From: Toxorhynchites rutilus septentrionalis | Lineage: Eukaryota; Arthropoda; Insecta; Diptera; Culicidae | Length of the DNA stretch: 64,000 nt | NCBI RefSeq assembly: GCF_029784135.1 | Contig: NC_073745.1 | Location: forward strand, 52,156,285 to 52,220,284 | Direction: 5' to 3' | Shown: in pieces, positions 1 to 11,639 of the stretch | How the letters are laid out: every line of letters begins with the position of its first letter | Numbering within the stretch: position 1 is the stretch's first letter | Notes under the pieces: generated by a model | What the model saw: the letters and a program-made list of their open reading frames with translations, nothing else | Database searches by the model: none | Told to the model about the DNA's origin: nothing | Translations under genes and position numbers: made by a program

Positions 1-2646
1 GCATAAGTAGATAAATTGGAAAAAAAATCTTTTGATTTTTCAAAGACCGATTCGGCAAAGATCGATTCTTTGGTACAGATTTAATCAGTGGATCGATCCC
101 TACACCGTTTGGAGAATCGATTCGACAAGATCGATCGATTATAAAGATCGCTCAATCCTAAATCGAGTACCAAAAGACCAGTTGCGAAATAATGCACCAA
201 AGGCAAGAAAGAAAGATATGTTTTGCATTGAATAATAACGGTGGATGAAAATTCACAAAGAGCCGAGACCAGGGTTGCCAACTTTAATTTCCAAAAATCA
301 GGAAGGAATCACAATGGTCCATATTTGGTTGGCCGGAAAGTTCGTTGCCGATTTTTTGGAAAAACAAAAGTATCATATTTTTGTGTCTGCATTTAAATAT
401 GATACATTTATTAAAATATACACCGTTTTGTTTCACGATCTATCACGCAGCTTAAACATTCTATCCTCCCGGTACATGTCTGCTTTCTCGACTGTTCGAG
501 GTATTTTTATGCTTTCCATTGAGTCGAAGTTGTTATGCTGGAGAGAATTCGCAAACTCTTAATAATATTGAACAAAAATGTATCTCATAATGATTTCACA
601 TTATAATGAAGAGTTTTTGTGGAAATATCAGGAATTTTATGAACAAATGGTTAAGTAAGAATCAGAACCACCTTTTTGAAACACTTTAAAAACATCCATC
701 AATTATTCAGAATATAAAGACTTTTACGTCAACTTCAAGCTTAACCACAAGAACTACCGACATTTGGTATATACCTATTTCTACCAAACCGTTCATTTTG
801 ACCAGAGGATGTTTAGTTGTCAAAATATAAAATTTTTAATGAAAGTTTTACGGAAAATAAAAAAAACATTTCATTCTGATATTGCAAATACATAATAAAT
901 AAATCTATTTGCATAATATAGAGTATTTTTATTTGTATTTCTATTTAGATATACACTCCAAAAAGAGTTATAGGAACAGAGTGCGAAACCGAAATTGGTG
1001 ATTTTTGACATGCTGTAACTTCTTGAAAAATCAACGCATGAAGATGGAATGTACATCATTTTAAAGCTTCTATTTTTGGAATATGTTTGGAATATTTTAC
1101 AAGCAAATTTTTTCTGTGTTTATGTAGATGTAGTGGACAAAATTCTTTCTGTTTTTTTTTTTGTAGACTAACACAATTTTTTGCTAACCAACTCAATATC
1201 AAATCCAATTAACCTTATCAAACAGCTTTCATTTGATTGCTGAAACGTTCCTATAGGACCTTTCCAAACAGAGATATTTCTGTTTGAATAAAAAGTTACT
1301 CCTTCGGCTTTGATGATGAATAATTCAATAAATCATGATCGCACCGCAAATGGAAAGATAGTTTTAAAAGCTCCAATAAATTCTGTATAAAGTTAATTTG
1401 ATGCTTTGACGAAAAAAAATATTGGAATTTTTTTCGTCGATTTGAAAAACCCGTTTTTTATAGTGTTTTAGAAAATCTTTTGTAACTTTTTTAGTATATT
1501 GTATGTTGTAATCTCCTGAGAGCGTTTCATATTGATACATTCAGCCGTTTTTTTTTTTCTAGCCGATCGATGAAAGTTTAGAGTAAATCAGAGGAACACT
1601 TCATCGGACACTGTACTAAAATTACAAAATGTTAGGCACGTACTCCCGAAATGAATCATTTGTAACCTTCGTTTTCATGCGTTTGTAGGTATGACTATTG
1701 CAAGGATTATGATACTTAAACATATAGTTACGTATTCCCATGTATACACACCCTCCAATTATTGCTTTGAAAATGCTGTTTATTTATATCCTTCCTGGAA
1801 TGCATTCAGCTTTTCGTGCAGATAGTTCCATCAGCAACAATTTCAGCTTGTTAACGGTAATCTTCATCCGAATATGACGACAGTATCAAAATTCGTCATG
1901 GTTGACATAAATTGATCCTCTTTATTATTGCTTTCTGAGAAAACATAGAATGTTTCTTCTGATTGATTATTTGAAATTTGTGCAGGTTAAATTTCAGGAT
2001 TTCAGGATAAAAATTTGGGAAATTTTTAGAATTTTGTGATTTAGAAGCATTAATAGTTCCGGAAATTTTGATTGGCTAGCACCGTAGTGGCAGATTGAAG
2101 TAGTTTCTAAGCAGTTTTGGAATTAGAAACATTAAAAATCACGAGGAATCGACGGTGGACTGGATTTCATATTTGTGGATATTCAGGTTCTGATTTTTTT
2201 AAATGCAGATCTTCGGATTTTTGATATTTAGGTTTTCAGTTTGGATTTTTTGGATTTCTAATTCCTTGAATGATGAGTACATGAAATGACATGTAAATTT
2301 CCATTATATGTAATGGAGGCTAATTTGTTACACTCAACTCGCTGTAACAATTTTTATTTCGCAGAAACATTTTAATTAAAATTGATAGTTACCATAAAAT
2401 ATTTACGGTTGATTTTTATTAGAAAGGACACCTCCACGATATTTGTATCAGAATCCTTATGATTGAAATTGAATAACGTGTCACAAGTTGAAAAATATAA
2501 ACAACGTGAAAAAAATTCAACACTTTTCTAATAAGGCTAATTTCTTTTTCATAGAATTATTCTTTTATTATAGAACCACACTAGGATACACAGATTGAAC
2601 CACTCTAGTGTAACATAAAGTATCGGATATTTGTTATGTATTTAAA
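1..2646. other. AT-rich DNA, no recognised gene
   Basis: I see no gene or complete mobile element here. Positions about 45-160 are unusually rich in the words GATCGATT and ATCGATT. Positions about 565-740 weakly resemble 21850-22020 and 38810-38960 (phrases such as 'ataatga..agttttagtg.gaatatc'), suggesting an old dispersed repeat. The open frames present have no recognisable domain. Confidence 0.5.
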
Positions 2647-2648
2647 TA

Positions 2649-3916
2649 AAGGGTGTGTCACATCAAATTGCATCACGGAAAAAACGCTGTAGAAATTCGC
2701 CCAGTAGACCGATCCTTTTGAAAATTTTAGACAGTAAAATAAAAACTATTAAACAACTTTTGGCATTTTCCATTTTTCATACTTCGAGCCCAAGCCCGTA
2801 TGCTCGTACCTTCCTCTTTACCCCGTCCATAAGGTTCTGTACAACGTCAGGTTGTAGTTTTTTTTTGAACAGAAATCCATTTTCTCTTGAAGTCCGCCTC
2901 CGATTTGACAACTTTTGGGTTCTTCCGGAGGGCCTGCTTCATAATCGCCCAATATTTCTCTATTGGGCGAAGCTCCGGCGCGTTGGGCGGGTTCATTTCC
3001 TTTGGCACGAAGGTGACCCCGTTGGCTTCGTACCACTCCAACACGTCCTTTGAATAGTGGCACGAAGCGAGATCCGGCCAGAAGATGGTCGGGCTCTCGT
3101 GCTGCTTCAATAGTGATAGTAAGCGCTTCTGTAGGCACTCCTTAAGGTAAACCTGCCCGTTTACCGTGCCGGTCATCACGAAGGGGGCGCTCCGCTTTCC
3201 GCAAGAGCAGATCGCTTGCCACACCATGTACTTTTTGGCAAACTTGGATAGTTTATGTATGCGAACCTCCTCCGGAACGCTGAATTTGTCCTCTGCGGAG
3301 AAGAACAACAGGCCCGGCAGCTGACGAAAGTCCGCTTTGACGTAGGTTTCGTCGTCCATTACCAGGAAATGCGGCTTCGTCAGCATTTCGGTGTACAGCT
3401 TACGGGCTCGCGTCTTCCCCACCATGTTTTGCCTTTCGTCGCGGTTAGGAGCCTTCTGAACCTAGTATGTACGCAGGCCCTCCCGCTGCTTAGTCTGCTG
3501 GACGAATGAACTTGACAAATTCAGCTTACACGTCTAAACTGCTTAACTACGCGTTTGTGATCTTTTTCACTGACGGAGCATCCATTTTTGCCGTTCTTCA
3601 CCTTCCGGTCGATGGTTAGGTTCTCGAAGTATCGTTTTAGTACTCTGCTGACCGTGGATTGGACGATTCCCAGCATCTTACCGATGTCCCGATGTGACAA
3701 CTCCGGATTCTCGAAATGAGTGTACAGGATTAATTCACGACGCTCTTTTTCGTTCGACGACATTTTTCCAGATTTACGAAAAATTGACAGTGAAGCATGG
3801 CCAACGTGATCTATACACTCTTATCTGATTTTAAAGCGAAAGCTGAAGATATAATTCCTAAAAATTAAATTTCTACAGCGCTTTTTCCGTGATGCAATTT
3901 GATGTGACACAGCCTT
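2649..3916 (-). mobile_element. Tc1/mariner-superfamily element, DD37E type
   Basis: The element has near-perfect inverted ends of about 45 bp. The left end reads inward AAGGGTGTGTCACATCAAAT and the right end is its complement with one or two mismatches. Both ends abut the dinucleotide TA (2647-2648 and 3917-3918), the target duplication expected for this superfamily. Length is 1268 bp, usual for a one-gene element. Between the ends is one transposase reading frame on the minus strand, broken by frameshifts and a stop, so the copy cannot move by itself. The very similar ends suggest a fairly recent insertion. The DD37E class is best known from mosquitoes. Confidence 0.92.
2777..3763 (-). pseudogene. 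DD37E transposase, frameshifted
   Basis: The start at 3763 opens with an 80-codon segment carrying a helix-turn-helix DNA-binding region (motif LSHRDIGKMLGIVQSTVSRV). A one-base frame change near 3525-3530 and an in-frame TAG at 3462-3464 separate it from the catalytic half. That half shows FLVMDDETYVKADF, then WPDLASCHYS, then ELRPIEKYWAIMK. From the Asp of WPDLASC to the Glu of RPIEKYW there are 37 intervening residues, which defines DD37E. A second frameshift in a T-run near 2860 (A-run on the coding strand) disrupts the C-terminus; the original stop would be at 2777. All three acidic catalytic residues remain, so decay is by indels rather than loss of the active site. Confidence 0.9.
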
Positions 3917-3918
3917 TA

Positions 3919-4507
3919 TATAAGCTTATAAGCTGTTATAAGCTGTTTATAAGCTGTTTGAAGATAATTGTTGCCAGTTTCAGTTGCCAGTTCATAAATG
4001 TTTGATTTTTTTTTATTAAAATTAATTAGGGCAACACTATTGATGTTTAATTGACCCACTCAAGTAAAGTATTGGGTACTAAAGATATTTTAGGAAAAGT
4101 TGAGAGCTTTTGGACAAAGTTCCTTTCAGACGACTTACCTCGAGTTCAAAAAAAAAAAAAGATTAGGTCCTAGAAAGTCTATTTTTGACAAAAAAATTCG
4201 AGATAACAGATAACAGTAGATCTCGACGTTGCATGCAAAGTTAAGACAATTTGCATCCAAACCTTTTCGAATGAATTTTCGGTGTTTATTGCCCAGTGTC
4301 TTTGTTCGTTTAATTCGTTTTTAGGATAACTACGTTAAAGTCACTTTTGCAATTAAATATTCAATCAATATATAATATATGCGAACAATAACCTTTATAA
4401 TTTCATGAACAACTACTGTGTTAACAAAAAAATACACAAAAAAAATTGTTTTGAAAAAAAGGTAAAAACTTTGAGACAGTTTTGTGATTATGTGAATATC
4501 TTAAGAC
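3919..4507. other. AT-rich spacer
   Basis: Nothing recognisable apart from homopolymer runs and the short direct repeat 'aagctgttt' just right of the DD37E element at about 3930-3965. Confidence 0.5.
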
Positions 4508-5500
4508 ATTTGACGAATTTCATGCCGACTCGTCTTAGGAGTTGGCAGCACCATCTCAGATATCAGTGAAACGTTGTGGGTGTAAAGACATAGATCATTT
4601 AAGCAACTTTGAATACTTGGAATATTCGAACAAAAAATTAGACTACTTTTTGGAAAAGGCCCAATTTTTATTCTCAATTTTTTACAAAAGTTTATAACTT
4701 AAAAACTTTGATACCTACAAAATTCATGTCAAAGGATGAAATGTAGGAAATTGTTTAAATTTTTACAGAAAAATACCAAAAATGTTTTGGAAAAAAATTT
4801 CACTGACAAAAAAGTTATTTTAAAAATTAAAATTCATTTATCTCGAAAACGTTTTTTTTAAATTCCCAAAAATATATATATGAATAGTCCTTACAATTTC
4901 CAACAAGTCGTCCTTACATCGGAAGATGGGCACTTTTACAGGGAAAAAGTTTTTCGATGTTTTCTGTTTATGATGTTTTTTTCATGTTTTCTTTGAAAAA
5001 AATACAACTTATCCTAATTTTGTTTAAAGTCAAGATAGCGATATAATGTATTCGACAATGTTTTAGATCTTGTTAAAACATAAACTTTTGTCGAAGACAT
5101 CAATTTCTATCTTCTATAGTTTTTGGAATATAAGTCATTTTTGTATGAACCCTTCTGAAAAAAATTTGGTTTAGTCGTAATATTTTTGTGTTAAAATTCC
5201 CACGTTTGACATGTTTCTAAATAGAGAAAAGTTAGCAGAGCATGTAAACTGCGATAATTTATACATAACAATGTTACGAATTAAACATTAGTAGTTTTTT
5301 TCAAAGAAAAAATTAAAAAGTTGTTGTTCGAAAAACTTTTTCTATGTAAATGGTGCCATCGTCCGATGTATGGAAAACTTGTTGGAAATTTTAAGGGCTA
5401 TTCATGTCTATTTTTTCCGAATTTTAAAAGCATATGTTTTCGAGAAAAATGAATTTAAATTTTCAAAAAAATTTTTTTTGAACTTTTTGTTGAATAACTA
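4508..5500. repeat. Foldback (long inverted repeat) element, copy A
   Basis: Arm 1 (about 4810-4985) and arm 2 (about 5325-5490) are reverse complements. Both carry, in opposite senses, the stretch around 'gaatagtcctta..atttccaacaagt' followed by 'acatcgga.gatgg'. The loop is about 340 bp. The sequence from GAATTTCATGCC onward is repeated at 43298 with about 85% similarity by eye, which shows a dispersed family. There is no coding capacity. A foldback or MITE-like DNA element is the likely class, but its true ends and target duplication are unclear. Confidence 0.75.
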
Positions 5501-5864
5501 TCGTCAATTAGAGTAAAACACAATTCTGATTACGTAGAAATGTTCTCTAATGATGAACACTCGTAAGTGTTCAAGGAACTGTTGAATAATATTAATTTTT
5601 CACTGAACTACGATTAAATGAAAGTTGACCCAATCTCACCTCTTAGAGGGGGTGACAATGGGTTAAAGTAGTGAATATCACTTTTTATTAAGATATGTGT
5701 TTGGAAATCAGTTTCTCAATAATTTTTTTTTTTTTAATTCATTGAAGATAATTTAACAACATGTAAGTGTCTTGAATGATTATTTGAGTTACGAAAATAG
5801 TGTCAATCCATCTAGAAGTGCGATGGAAATGTTTATATACAGCCATTACATGTCAAACCGATAT

Positions 5865-6195
5865 AGTGGTTCCCAGATGTTCGTGAAAAGTGGTGGTTTT
5901 GTTCTTTATCGCAGAACATTAGACCCGTATTTCTTATTATTAGGGTGATCACTTTCTTTTTGGGGTTACCCGAAGAATCTTTTTTTTTTCGAAAATTACT
6001 TTTTTTGTAAATTCATAGCTTTTGAACTACTGTACCCATTCGGATGACCTACATATCGAATTGAATAGGTGATCATTTCCATTTTAAAGTGGTCTTTTTT
6101 TCTCACTTTTTCCAAAAAATTTTTTTTAGGAACTCATAACTTTTGAACTACTGCACCGATTCAAATGATCGACATACCAATTTGAAGCCACATGC
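5865..6195 (-). repeat. Dispersed repeat 'TTCAAAAGTTATGA', copy 1
   Basis: The reverse complement contains GTAGTTCAAAAGTTATGA twice in tandem (near 6145 and 6025), then 'gggtctaatgttctgcgataa' and 'ccaccacttttcacgaa'. The same order of motifs occurs at 8690-8890 and 23075-23285 on the plus strand. Non-coding; family unknown to me. Confidence 0.65.
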
Positions 6196-6720
6196 ATAAA
6201 AATTGGTTTCTAGTCGCATAAATGTTGTCCAGTTGCATAGGAATATTGAACGAAAACTAAAAACATGTCAACTCTCTCTGATATTCGGATATGTTATGTA
6301 ACAAAACCTCAGCTTTCAAGAAAAATTATAAAAAATATAGTGACCTTAGTTCCGAAACCATCTAAGCTATTTAAACAATTACAATCAATAATTACGAAAA
6401 CAAATTTGGGTTTTTTTTCAAATGTAATGTTTTTCAAACAAAACTAGCTCATTGGACATTTAATTTCATTTTCATTTTGTTCATTTTATATATAAATGAT
6501 CTGCGACGAGTTTTACGATACTGTGACATTAATTTGTTCGCGCATGATACTGTCCTGTTCATCGCAGCTAAAGATATAAAGGAAACCGAGGAACACATGA
6601 ACGAAGATTTGCATTCTCTGGCTTAGTGGCTTAAATTCAAACAATTGAAATTGAATGTTGGCAAAACAATGTATTTTTTTCAGAAAACTCCAGTATTGAC
6701 GTTAATTTTATAATAGATTA

Positions 6721-7225
6721 CCTGTACCCTGCCACGCTTTGCTGTGGCACATTGTGGTTGCATGGTTGAGTTGAATTTTTCATTTTTTTTATGTTGTAAC
6801 AAAAATCCTAGATGTGTATGGTTGTTTTGTATATTGTATCATAGTTTGAGCTCAGTCGGTTCCGTACTTTTCAACGCACGCACAAACGAACAGAAAACTT
6901 TTATATATAGAGAGATAAATGAGGGCAATCGATAAATTTTAAATCACTTCGAAACACAATTTCAGTTCATGATTTTGCCAAACACGTGGAAAAAAGATTT
7001 TTCCTTCACATAGAACACATATTCATTACTGAATAGTCGATTTTCATTAGAAGCTCAATTTCAGAAACGCACTCTGGTCATATATAAAATCATTTTTCTT
7101 CCAATTTTCCAATTTTTTATGCCGTAACAACACTCCTTGAAGTGGATTGTATATTGTGTCCAACTTTGAGCTCAATCGGTTCCGTACTTTTCGAGTTTTG
7201 GACACGTCACGTATAGAGATGGTGA
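6721..7225. repeat. Repeat insertion of two related segments inside the LINE relic
   Basis: Two copies of one repeat lie in tandem. Each contains 'atttttttatg..gtaacaa' followed by 'tttgagctca.tcggttccgtacttttc' (about 6770-6880 and 7105-7195). The first ends in 'cttttatatatagagag'. The pattern resembles ends of widely dispersed arthropod elements that sit in TA-rich targets, but I cannot assign the class. Confidence 0.5.
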
Positions 7226-7402
7226 GACACTAGAACGCGTGAAAGAAATCAAATACTTAGGAGTTATCATTGATGACAATTTAACGTTCAAGTCTCATAT
7301 TAAAAATGTTATCAAGAAGATTGCCAAAAAGCACGGTGTTTTGTGTCGTTTGGAGAAGAAGTTGACAGTAAATAGTAAAATTAAGTTATATAAATCATTG
7401 AT

Positions 7403-7633
7403 TGTGAGTGTGTACATTGTTTTAATCGACTCACATCCCATCCTTTTCCTAATGAAGATGTGTCACCCTTCTTCTAAACTCGAGCCGACCGCGAGTAATC
7501 GGTTTCCTATTTCATTAACCATATAATCAAGGAAATTTGTTAATATTATATATTCTAGTAAAAATATATTTAGGAGTTTGGCTCCTTTAAACCTATGTAA
7601 CTGAGCCTGTAAAAATAAACGGATCAATAAAAA
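7403..7633 (+). mobile_element. 5'-truncated 3' tail of I-type LINE
   Basis: This matches the 3' untranslated region of the LINE at 27173-33543: the shared landmarks are 'ctcgag.c.accgcgagtaatcgg', 'ggctcctttaaac' and 'cctgtaaaaataaacg', followed by a poly(A) end. It is flanked by an 11-bp target duplication AAATCATTGAT (7392-7402 and 7634-7644), the hallmark of target-primed reverse transcription. Only the last about 230 bp were inserted, and no coding sequence is present. Confidence 0.9.
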
Positions 7634-8046
7634 AAATCATTGATCTCACCATATATAGACTTTTGCTCGTCGATCCTGTTCCCTACGTTTGATTTTAGGA
7701 TGTAATAGATACACTTCCTCTAATTTGATGTTAGACGCGTTACAGTAGCAAAAAAATATTATTTGACAATGGTGTTCATCTCTAAAATTTTTAACGGTAT
7801 GCTTCCTCGATATTTGTGTGATCGAATTGGAAAAGGAAGTGATGTTCATAGATACAATACCAGAAACGCGGATGATGCAAGAACACCAAACTTTGTGTTT
7901 AGTAGGTCACAGAATTCGTCGTTGTATAAAGGCATAATTTTCTTCAATTCGATGCCCAAAGAAATGAAACGTGCAATGGCAGAGTTTAAGAAAATGTGTA
8001 TTTCCCACGTTGAATCTGTTTTGTAAACAGGTTTAAACAAAAACAA

Positions 8047-8689
8047 AAAAATTACAGGTATCTCAAACTGCCATGTTCGTACTGATGATGATGATGTTTT
8101 TTTTTATTGTATTGTTGATTATAAAAAAAAAGAAAAACGAACGTTGTCTACGAAAGTTTGAGCTTCGCGCGTGTTTGGTGGGCCAGGACTAATGTTAATA
8201 ATGAACACTGGCAGAAAACTGACACACAATGAAATTTTATGTCGGGTCTGAAGTGGAAACTGGAGTTGGGATAGCTCATTCAGAATTGTCGTAAACTATC
8301 TTTCATCAGATGGTTATATCGATTATTTCTGATTGTAGCAGATCTCTTTTATGTTCTATGTTGAAACTTTTGGATATTGGGTTCAATTCCCGATCAGTGA
8401 AGGATCTTCCCGGGTTGGAAATTTTCTTGACATGTCTTGGAAAAAACTTTGGGCCTGAAGTTAAGACTATAACTATGTCAATGTCAATATGGATAGGAAC
8501 AGTGTTTGTTTATTCGCAGTTTATGCCTATTTTTAATGTTCTATTGATAGATATTTATGCCTGCAACAGAGCCAGTTCGGTTTGTTTTTGTTTTTATAAT
8601 ACTGGCTTCTTGATATGTTTGAAAATAAATCTATCTATAAGATAAATCGGCCTACTCAAACCTTTGTAGGGGTATGAGGTGGGCCATCA
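8047..8689. other. No recognised gene
   Basis: A-rich sequence just after 8026 may be the 3' end of the LINE relic. The remainder (including an unconvincing 111-codon plus frame at 8310-8645) has no recognisable protein or RNA features. Confidence 0.4.
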
Positions 8690-8890
8690 TCATCATCTAT
8701 TTGATATATCGATCATCTAAATCGGTCTAGTAGTTCAAAAGTTATGAATTATTGAAAATGGACATTTTTGGAAAAAAGGGGAAAGAGTTGATTTTTCCCC
8801 ATTGAGTTTCCACCATAAAATGAAAATGGACACCCTGATGAAAAAAAATAAAAATATGGGTCTAATATTTTACGATGAGGAGTGTTGAAT
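8690..8890 (+). repeat. Dispersed repeat 'TTCAAAAGTTATGA', copy 2
   Basis: Contains TAGTAGTTCAAAAGTTATGA near 8728, then 'gggtctaatattttacgat' near 8860, in the same order as copies at 5865-6195 (reverse) and 23075-23285. Confidence 0.65.
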
Positions 8891-9200
8891 GGCTGTTTAC
8901 ACATCAAACTTTGATGAATTATTAAATATTATAATAACTATTTGTACTACAGTTAAGTACACTCTGTTCAACTTCTATAAGATTAACCTGATTCTATTTC
9001 GTTGCAACAGTTAGAATTTCATCAAAATACATTCATACATTGTAGACTGCCTAGAATAAAGTATATTTAAGGTCAATTCCGTTCAAAAGAGTTGTTTGTT
9101 CATTTATTGCGCTTCAATATGATAATTTCAGCTGCCCAGTTTCTATAGAAATTATAAGTATTATCAATGAAAAATTCAAAACGATAGGCTGATTCACATG

Positions 9201-10307
9201 TCAATAATTGGTAACCTTTCCATTTCGACTAATAACCTTGAAAATTCGTGTTGGAATACTATTTACCAAACTCTGCTGAACGGATTTCTCGATATTTTCC
9301 CATTTTTCCGAGATTGCAACATTGAGCTCTTCAATCGTGGTGTACCGTTTTCCCTCAGTGTAGTAGATTCTGCGTACAAGGATCCCCCCTAAGACTTTCA
9401 ACAGTATTCAAGTCTGGAGAGCGAGCCGGTCAGTCCAAAAAATTAGGTTTTTGGTCCTTATTCCATCACTTAGTTTACTTGCTGGTATGAATAGTAGTGA
9501 AGCGCCCTTATTAGTTCCACTTATGTCGAACCAGCCCCACTCTAGTTTTTGTTTATTCGCCAAATTTCCGAGGGGCAAGTTCAACATAGCGGTTTGATTA
9601 TACAACAGGGGTTCGCGCAGAGTCAGCACCACGGAAACGAGAGCGTACGATTCTAGCGCGACCCAAAATTTAGTTAGTAAATAAGAAATTGTAATTGTAA
9701 ACATAAGATGAAATAAAAAGTACTGAGCCAGTCGGGCCAGGGGGCAGTATGATTAGTATGCTGGATAAAATTATACCGCGTTGTCTTTTTACTGACTAGT
9801 GGCAAAACCAGCGCAGTAGCATAGTTTTGCTGGAATGTGAATTTTTGTGACGATATCCACGCAAAAACGGTAGGAGAGAGGATTTCAGAACATGTGTGTA
9901 ATCCTCGAATGATGTGAAAGCTATCTTGAGCTTTCCGGTTGCGCAGAATCCCGCCCAAACCATGCACGAGCCTCCACCAAAATTCCTTTCGTCAGTGAAG
10001 ATAACCTATACATTGAAGAACATTTCGTTATGGTATATAGCTAAATGTATTCTTTTGGAAACATTTTTTGTCACAATTTTGGCAACTTTGGAGCTTTGGC
10101 AAAACTCAGACGCAGACGGCCAAACTCCCGATCAGAGAACTTCGATTTACGTGGAGCTCTCTTCTTCTTACCGTATCCTTGAGGATTCGCCAAATAATTG
10201 AGTACTACTTGATTGGTTCGTCCAATCCGACGAGAAATTTTTTCTGATACCAACATTTTATTGGTTAAATGTATCGATTTGTCTTTCTTCTCTCTCCGTG
10301 AGGACAT
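9201..10307 (-). pseudogene. Tc1-like transposase relic
   Basis: From the start at 10307, the first 78 codons carry a Tc1-type helix-turn-helix (KISRRIGRTNQVVLNYLANP, then YGKKKRAPRKSKFSDRE). The middle part shows the conserved neighbourhood of the second catalytic Asp as FTFQQNYATAL; the usual QQDN is altered, so that Asp is lost. After the insert at 9430-9720 the PARSPDLNTVE motif (third acidic residue) is present at about 9373-9428. A G-run frameshift near 9385 leads into GILVRRIYYTEGKRYTTIEE and the C-terminus, ending at 9201. Multiple frameshifts make it inactive. Confidence 0.85.
9430..9720. repeat. Unclassified ~290-bp insert in the Tc1 transposase
   Basis: This stretch splits the conserved DWPARSPD coding region: 'GACTGG' coding sequence is found on both sides, consistent with a short target duplication. 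It is more GC-rich than its surroundings and has an A-rich end near 9705-9718. No recognisable coding domain. It could be a SINE or a solo LTR; I cannot decide. Confidence 0.5.
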
Positions 10308-10469
10308 TTCCCTTCAGCATTTATCAGATTTAATTGATCACAACAACTAAAACAACGGAACATGTAACTGGTCTTATATAAACTTGTCAAAACATTCCTT
10401 TACGCTCAGCGCTTGCACGCACACATATAAAACTCATGCAGTGTATGGTAGTCACCAATACCTACACTA

Positions 10470-11141
10470 GGGTGCCAATGAATGTATGGGAAAAAATCGA
10501 CTCTGAAATTTCTAAAAGTTACCCTATACAAAATGTTTACCATCTCGAAAAAACACCCTATGCCAAATTTCAGCTCAATCGGACTTAAGGGAGAGTGGCT
10601 CAAAGCGGTCAAAGTGTGAGTTTTTTGAAAATCGAAATTCACCCAAAGGTGGAGTAAAGGAAATCGGGGTTTTCGAAACAAAATTTTTGATGCCAAATGT
10701 CTTAAAATGGCATGAAACGTCAAGATCTAGTGTCATTTCGAAAAAAAAAATTTTGTCAAAAATCGACACTCTGGGACTTAGTTTTTTTCGGCATGCGAAA
10801 CGAAAAGTATGGTTTAGGGTGCCAATAAAAATAGTTATCTCGGTTTTTCATTCGGAACTTGCTACGAAATGTTGATTTGCACAATAATATACCCTATGCA
10901 AAATATTAGCTCAATTTTAAGACATTTGGCATCAAAAATTTTTTTTCGATAACCCCGATTTTCTTTACTCCCCCTTGGGTGATTTTTCGATTTTCAAAAA
11001 ACTTAAACTTTGACTGCTTTGCGCCACTCTCCCTTAAGTCCGATTGAGCTGATATTTGGCACAGGGTGTTTTTTCGAGGTGGTGAACATTGTTTATGGGG
11101 TCACTTTTTGAAACTCGAGATGACCATTTTCATTGGCACCC
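10470..11141. mobile_element. 672-bp foldback MITE with TA duplication
   Basis: The ends are GGGTGCCAATGAA and its complement, each next to a TA (10468-10469 and 11142-11143). The arms extend inward for more than 200 bp: 10560-10710 ('ctcaatcggacttaagggag', 'ttgatgccaaatgtcttaaa') is the reverse complement of 10910-11060. No coding capacity. The TA target and simple palindromic build suggest it is mobilised by a Tc1/mariner-type transposase. It sits inside the Tc1-like element and is therefore younger than it. Confidence 0.88.
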
Positions 11142-11639
11142 TAACCTATACACTAGAATATAAATTGAAGCATTGTTTGTTCACAATGACACAAAGCAGT
11201 AAGATCATCACCTGGTCTTATAGAAGTTGGACAGCGTGTATTATGCATTGGAAGTTGTGGAAATATGTCTCCTATTAAACGGCTCACAGCTTTCAAAAAT
11301 ATACGCAATATTTGTCAAGATATTACTTATAGTAACTGCCTCCATTTTTGACCCAATTTCAACCCCATCGAGGGTATATTAGCATAGCGGAGGCGACTGT
11401 TCGGATCACCCTTTCCACTGGATTGGCTAGTGAATGGCGTTTAGGAATTAACTAATGACGAAAGTATTTCAAAAGTATTTCCAGCAGACGGCGTTAGAGG
11501 TATTAAAACCTATCGGGAAATGTTTTATGTTTTTACCCGTACAAGTGCCAGTGTTGCTTTTTCTTTGTTTTCAGTGAGTATTATTTTCCGAAAGCGTAAA
11601 TAACGTTTCTATTTTTGATCCGAATATGTCAACTTTTGT

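Larger units (their letters stand above)
6479..8026 (+). pseudogene. Non-LTR retrotransposon reverse transcriptase relic (interrupted)
   Basis: Three pieces of one LINE ORF2 lie in order. At 6479-6690 the translation reads FILYINDLRRVLRYCDINLF followed by AHDTVLFIA, the RT catalytic box with the first Asp of ADD changed to His. At 7239-7402 it reads KYLGVIIDDNLTFKSHI and continues to KLYKSLI. At 7645 it resumes as SPYIDFCSSILF, followed after decay by MLPRYLCDRIGKGSDVHRYN to the C-terminus at 8026. The break at 7403-7633 is a clean retroelement insertion flanked by an 11-bp duplication; removing it rejoins the frame. The break at 6721-7225 is another repeat insertion. Clade is uncertain (Jockey/CR1-like). 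Dead by many stops. Confidence 0.8.
8960..11238 (-). mobile_element. Tc1-like element, twice interrupted
   Basis: Ends are inverted repeats: the left reads inward CACTCTGTTCAACTTCTATA and the right reads inward CACGCTGTCCAACTTCTATA, each next to a TA. Gross length is 2279 bp. Subtracting a 672-bp foldback element (10470-11141) and an insert of about 290 bp (9430-9720) leaves about 1.3 kb, the size of a normal Tc1 element. The transposase relic on the minus strand fills the expected interior. Confidence 0.85.

Noticed and set aside
9408..9704. 98-codon frame as a separate gene inside the Tc1 element
   Set aside because: It runs from transposase sequence through the unclassified insert; no domain, and boundaries do not match the insert.
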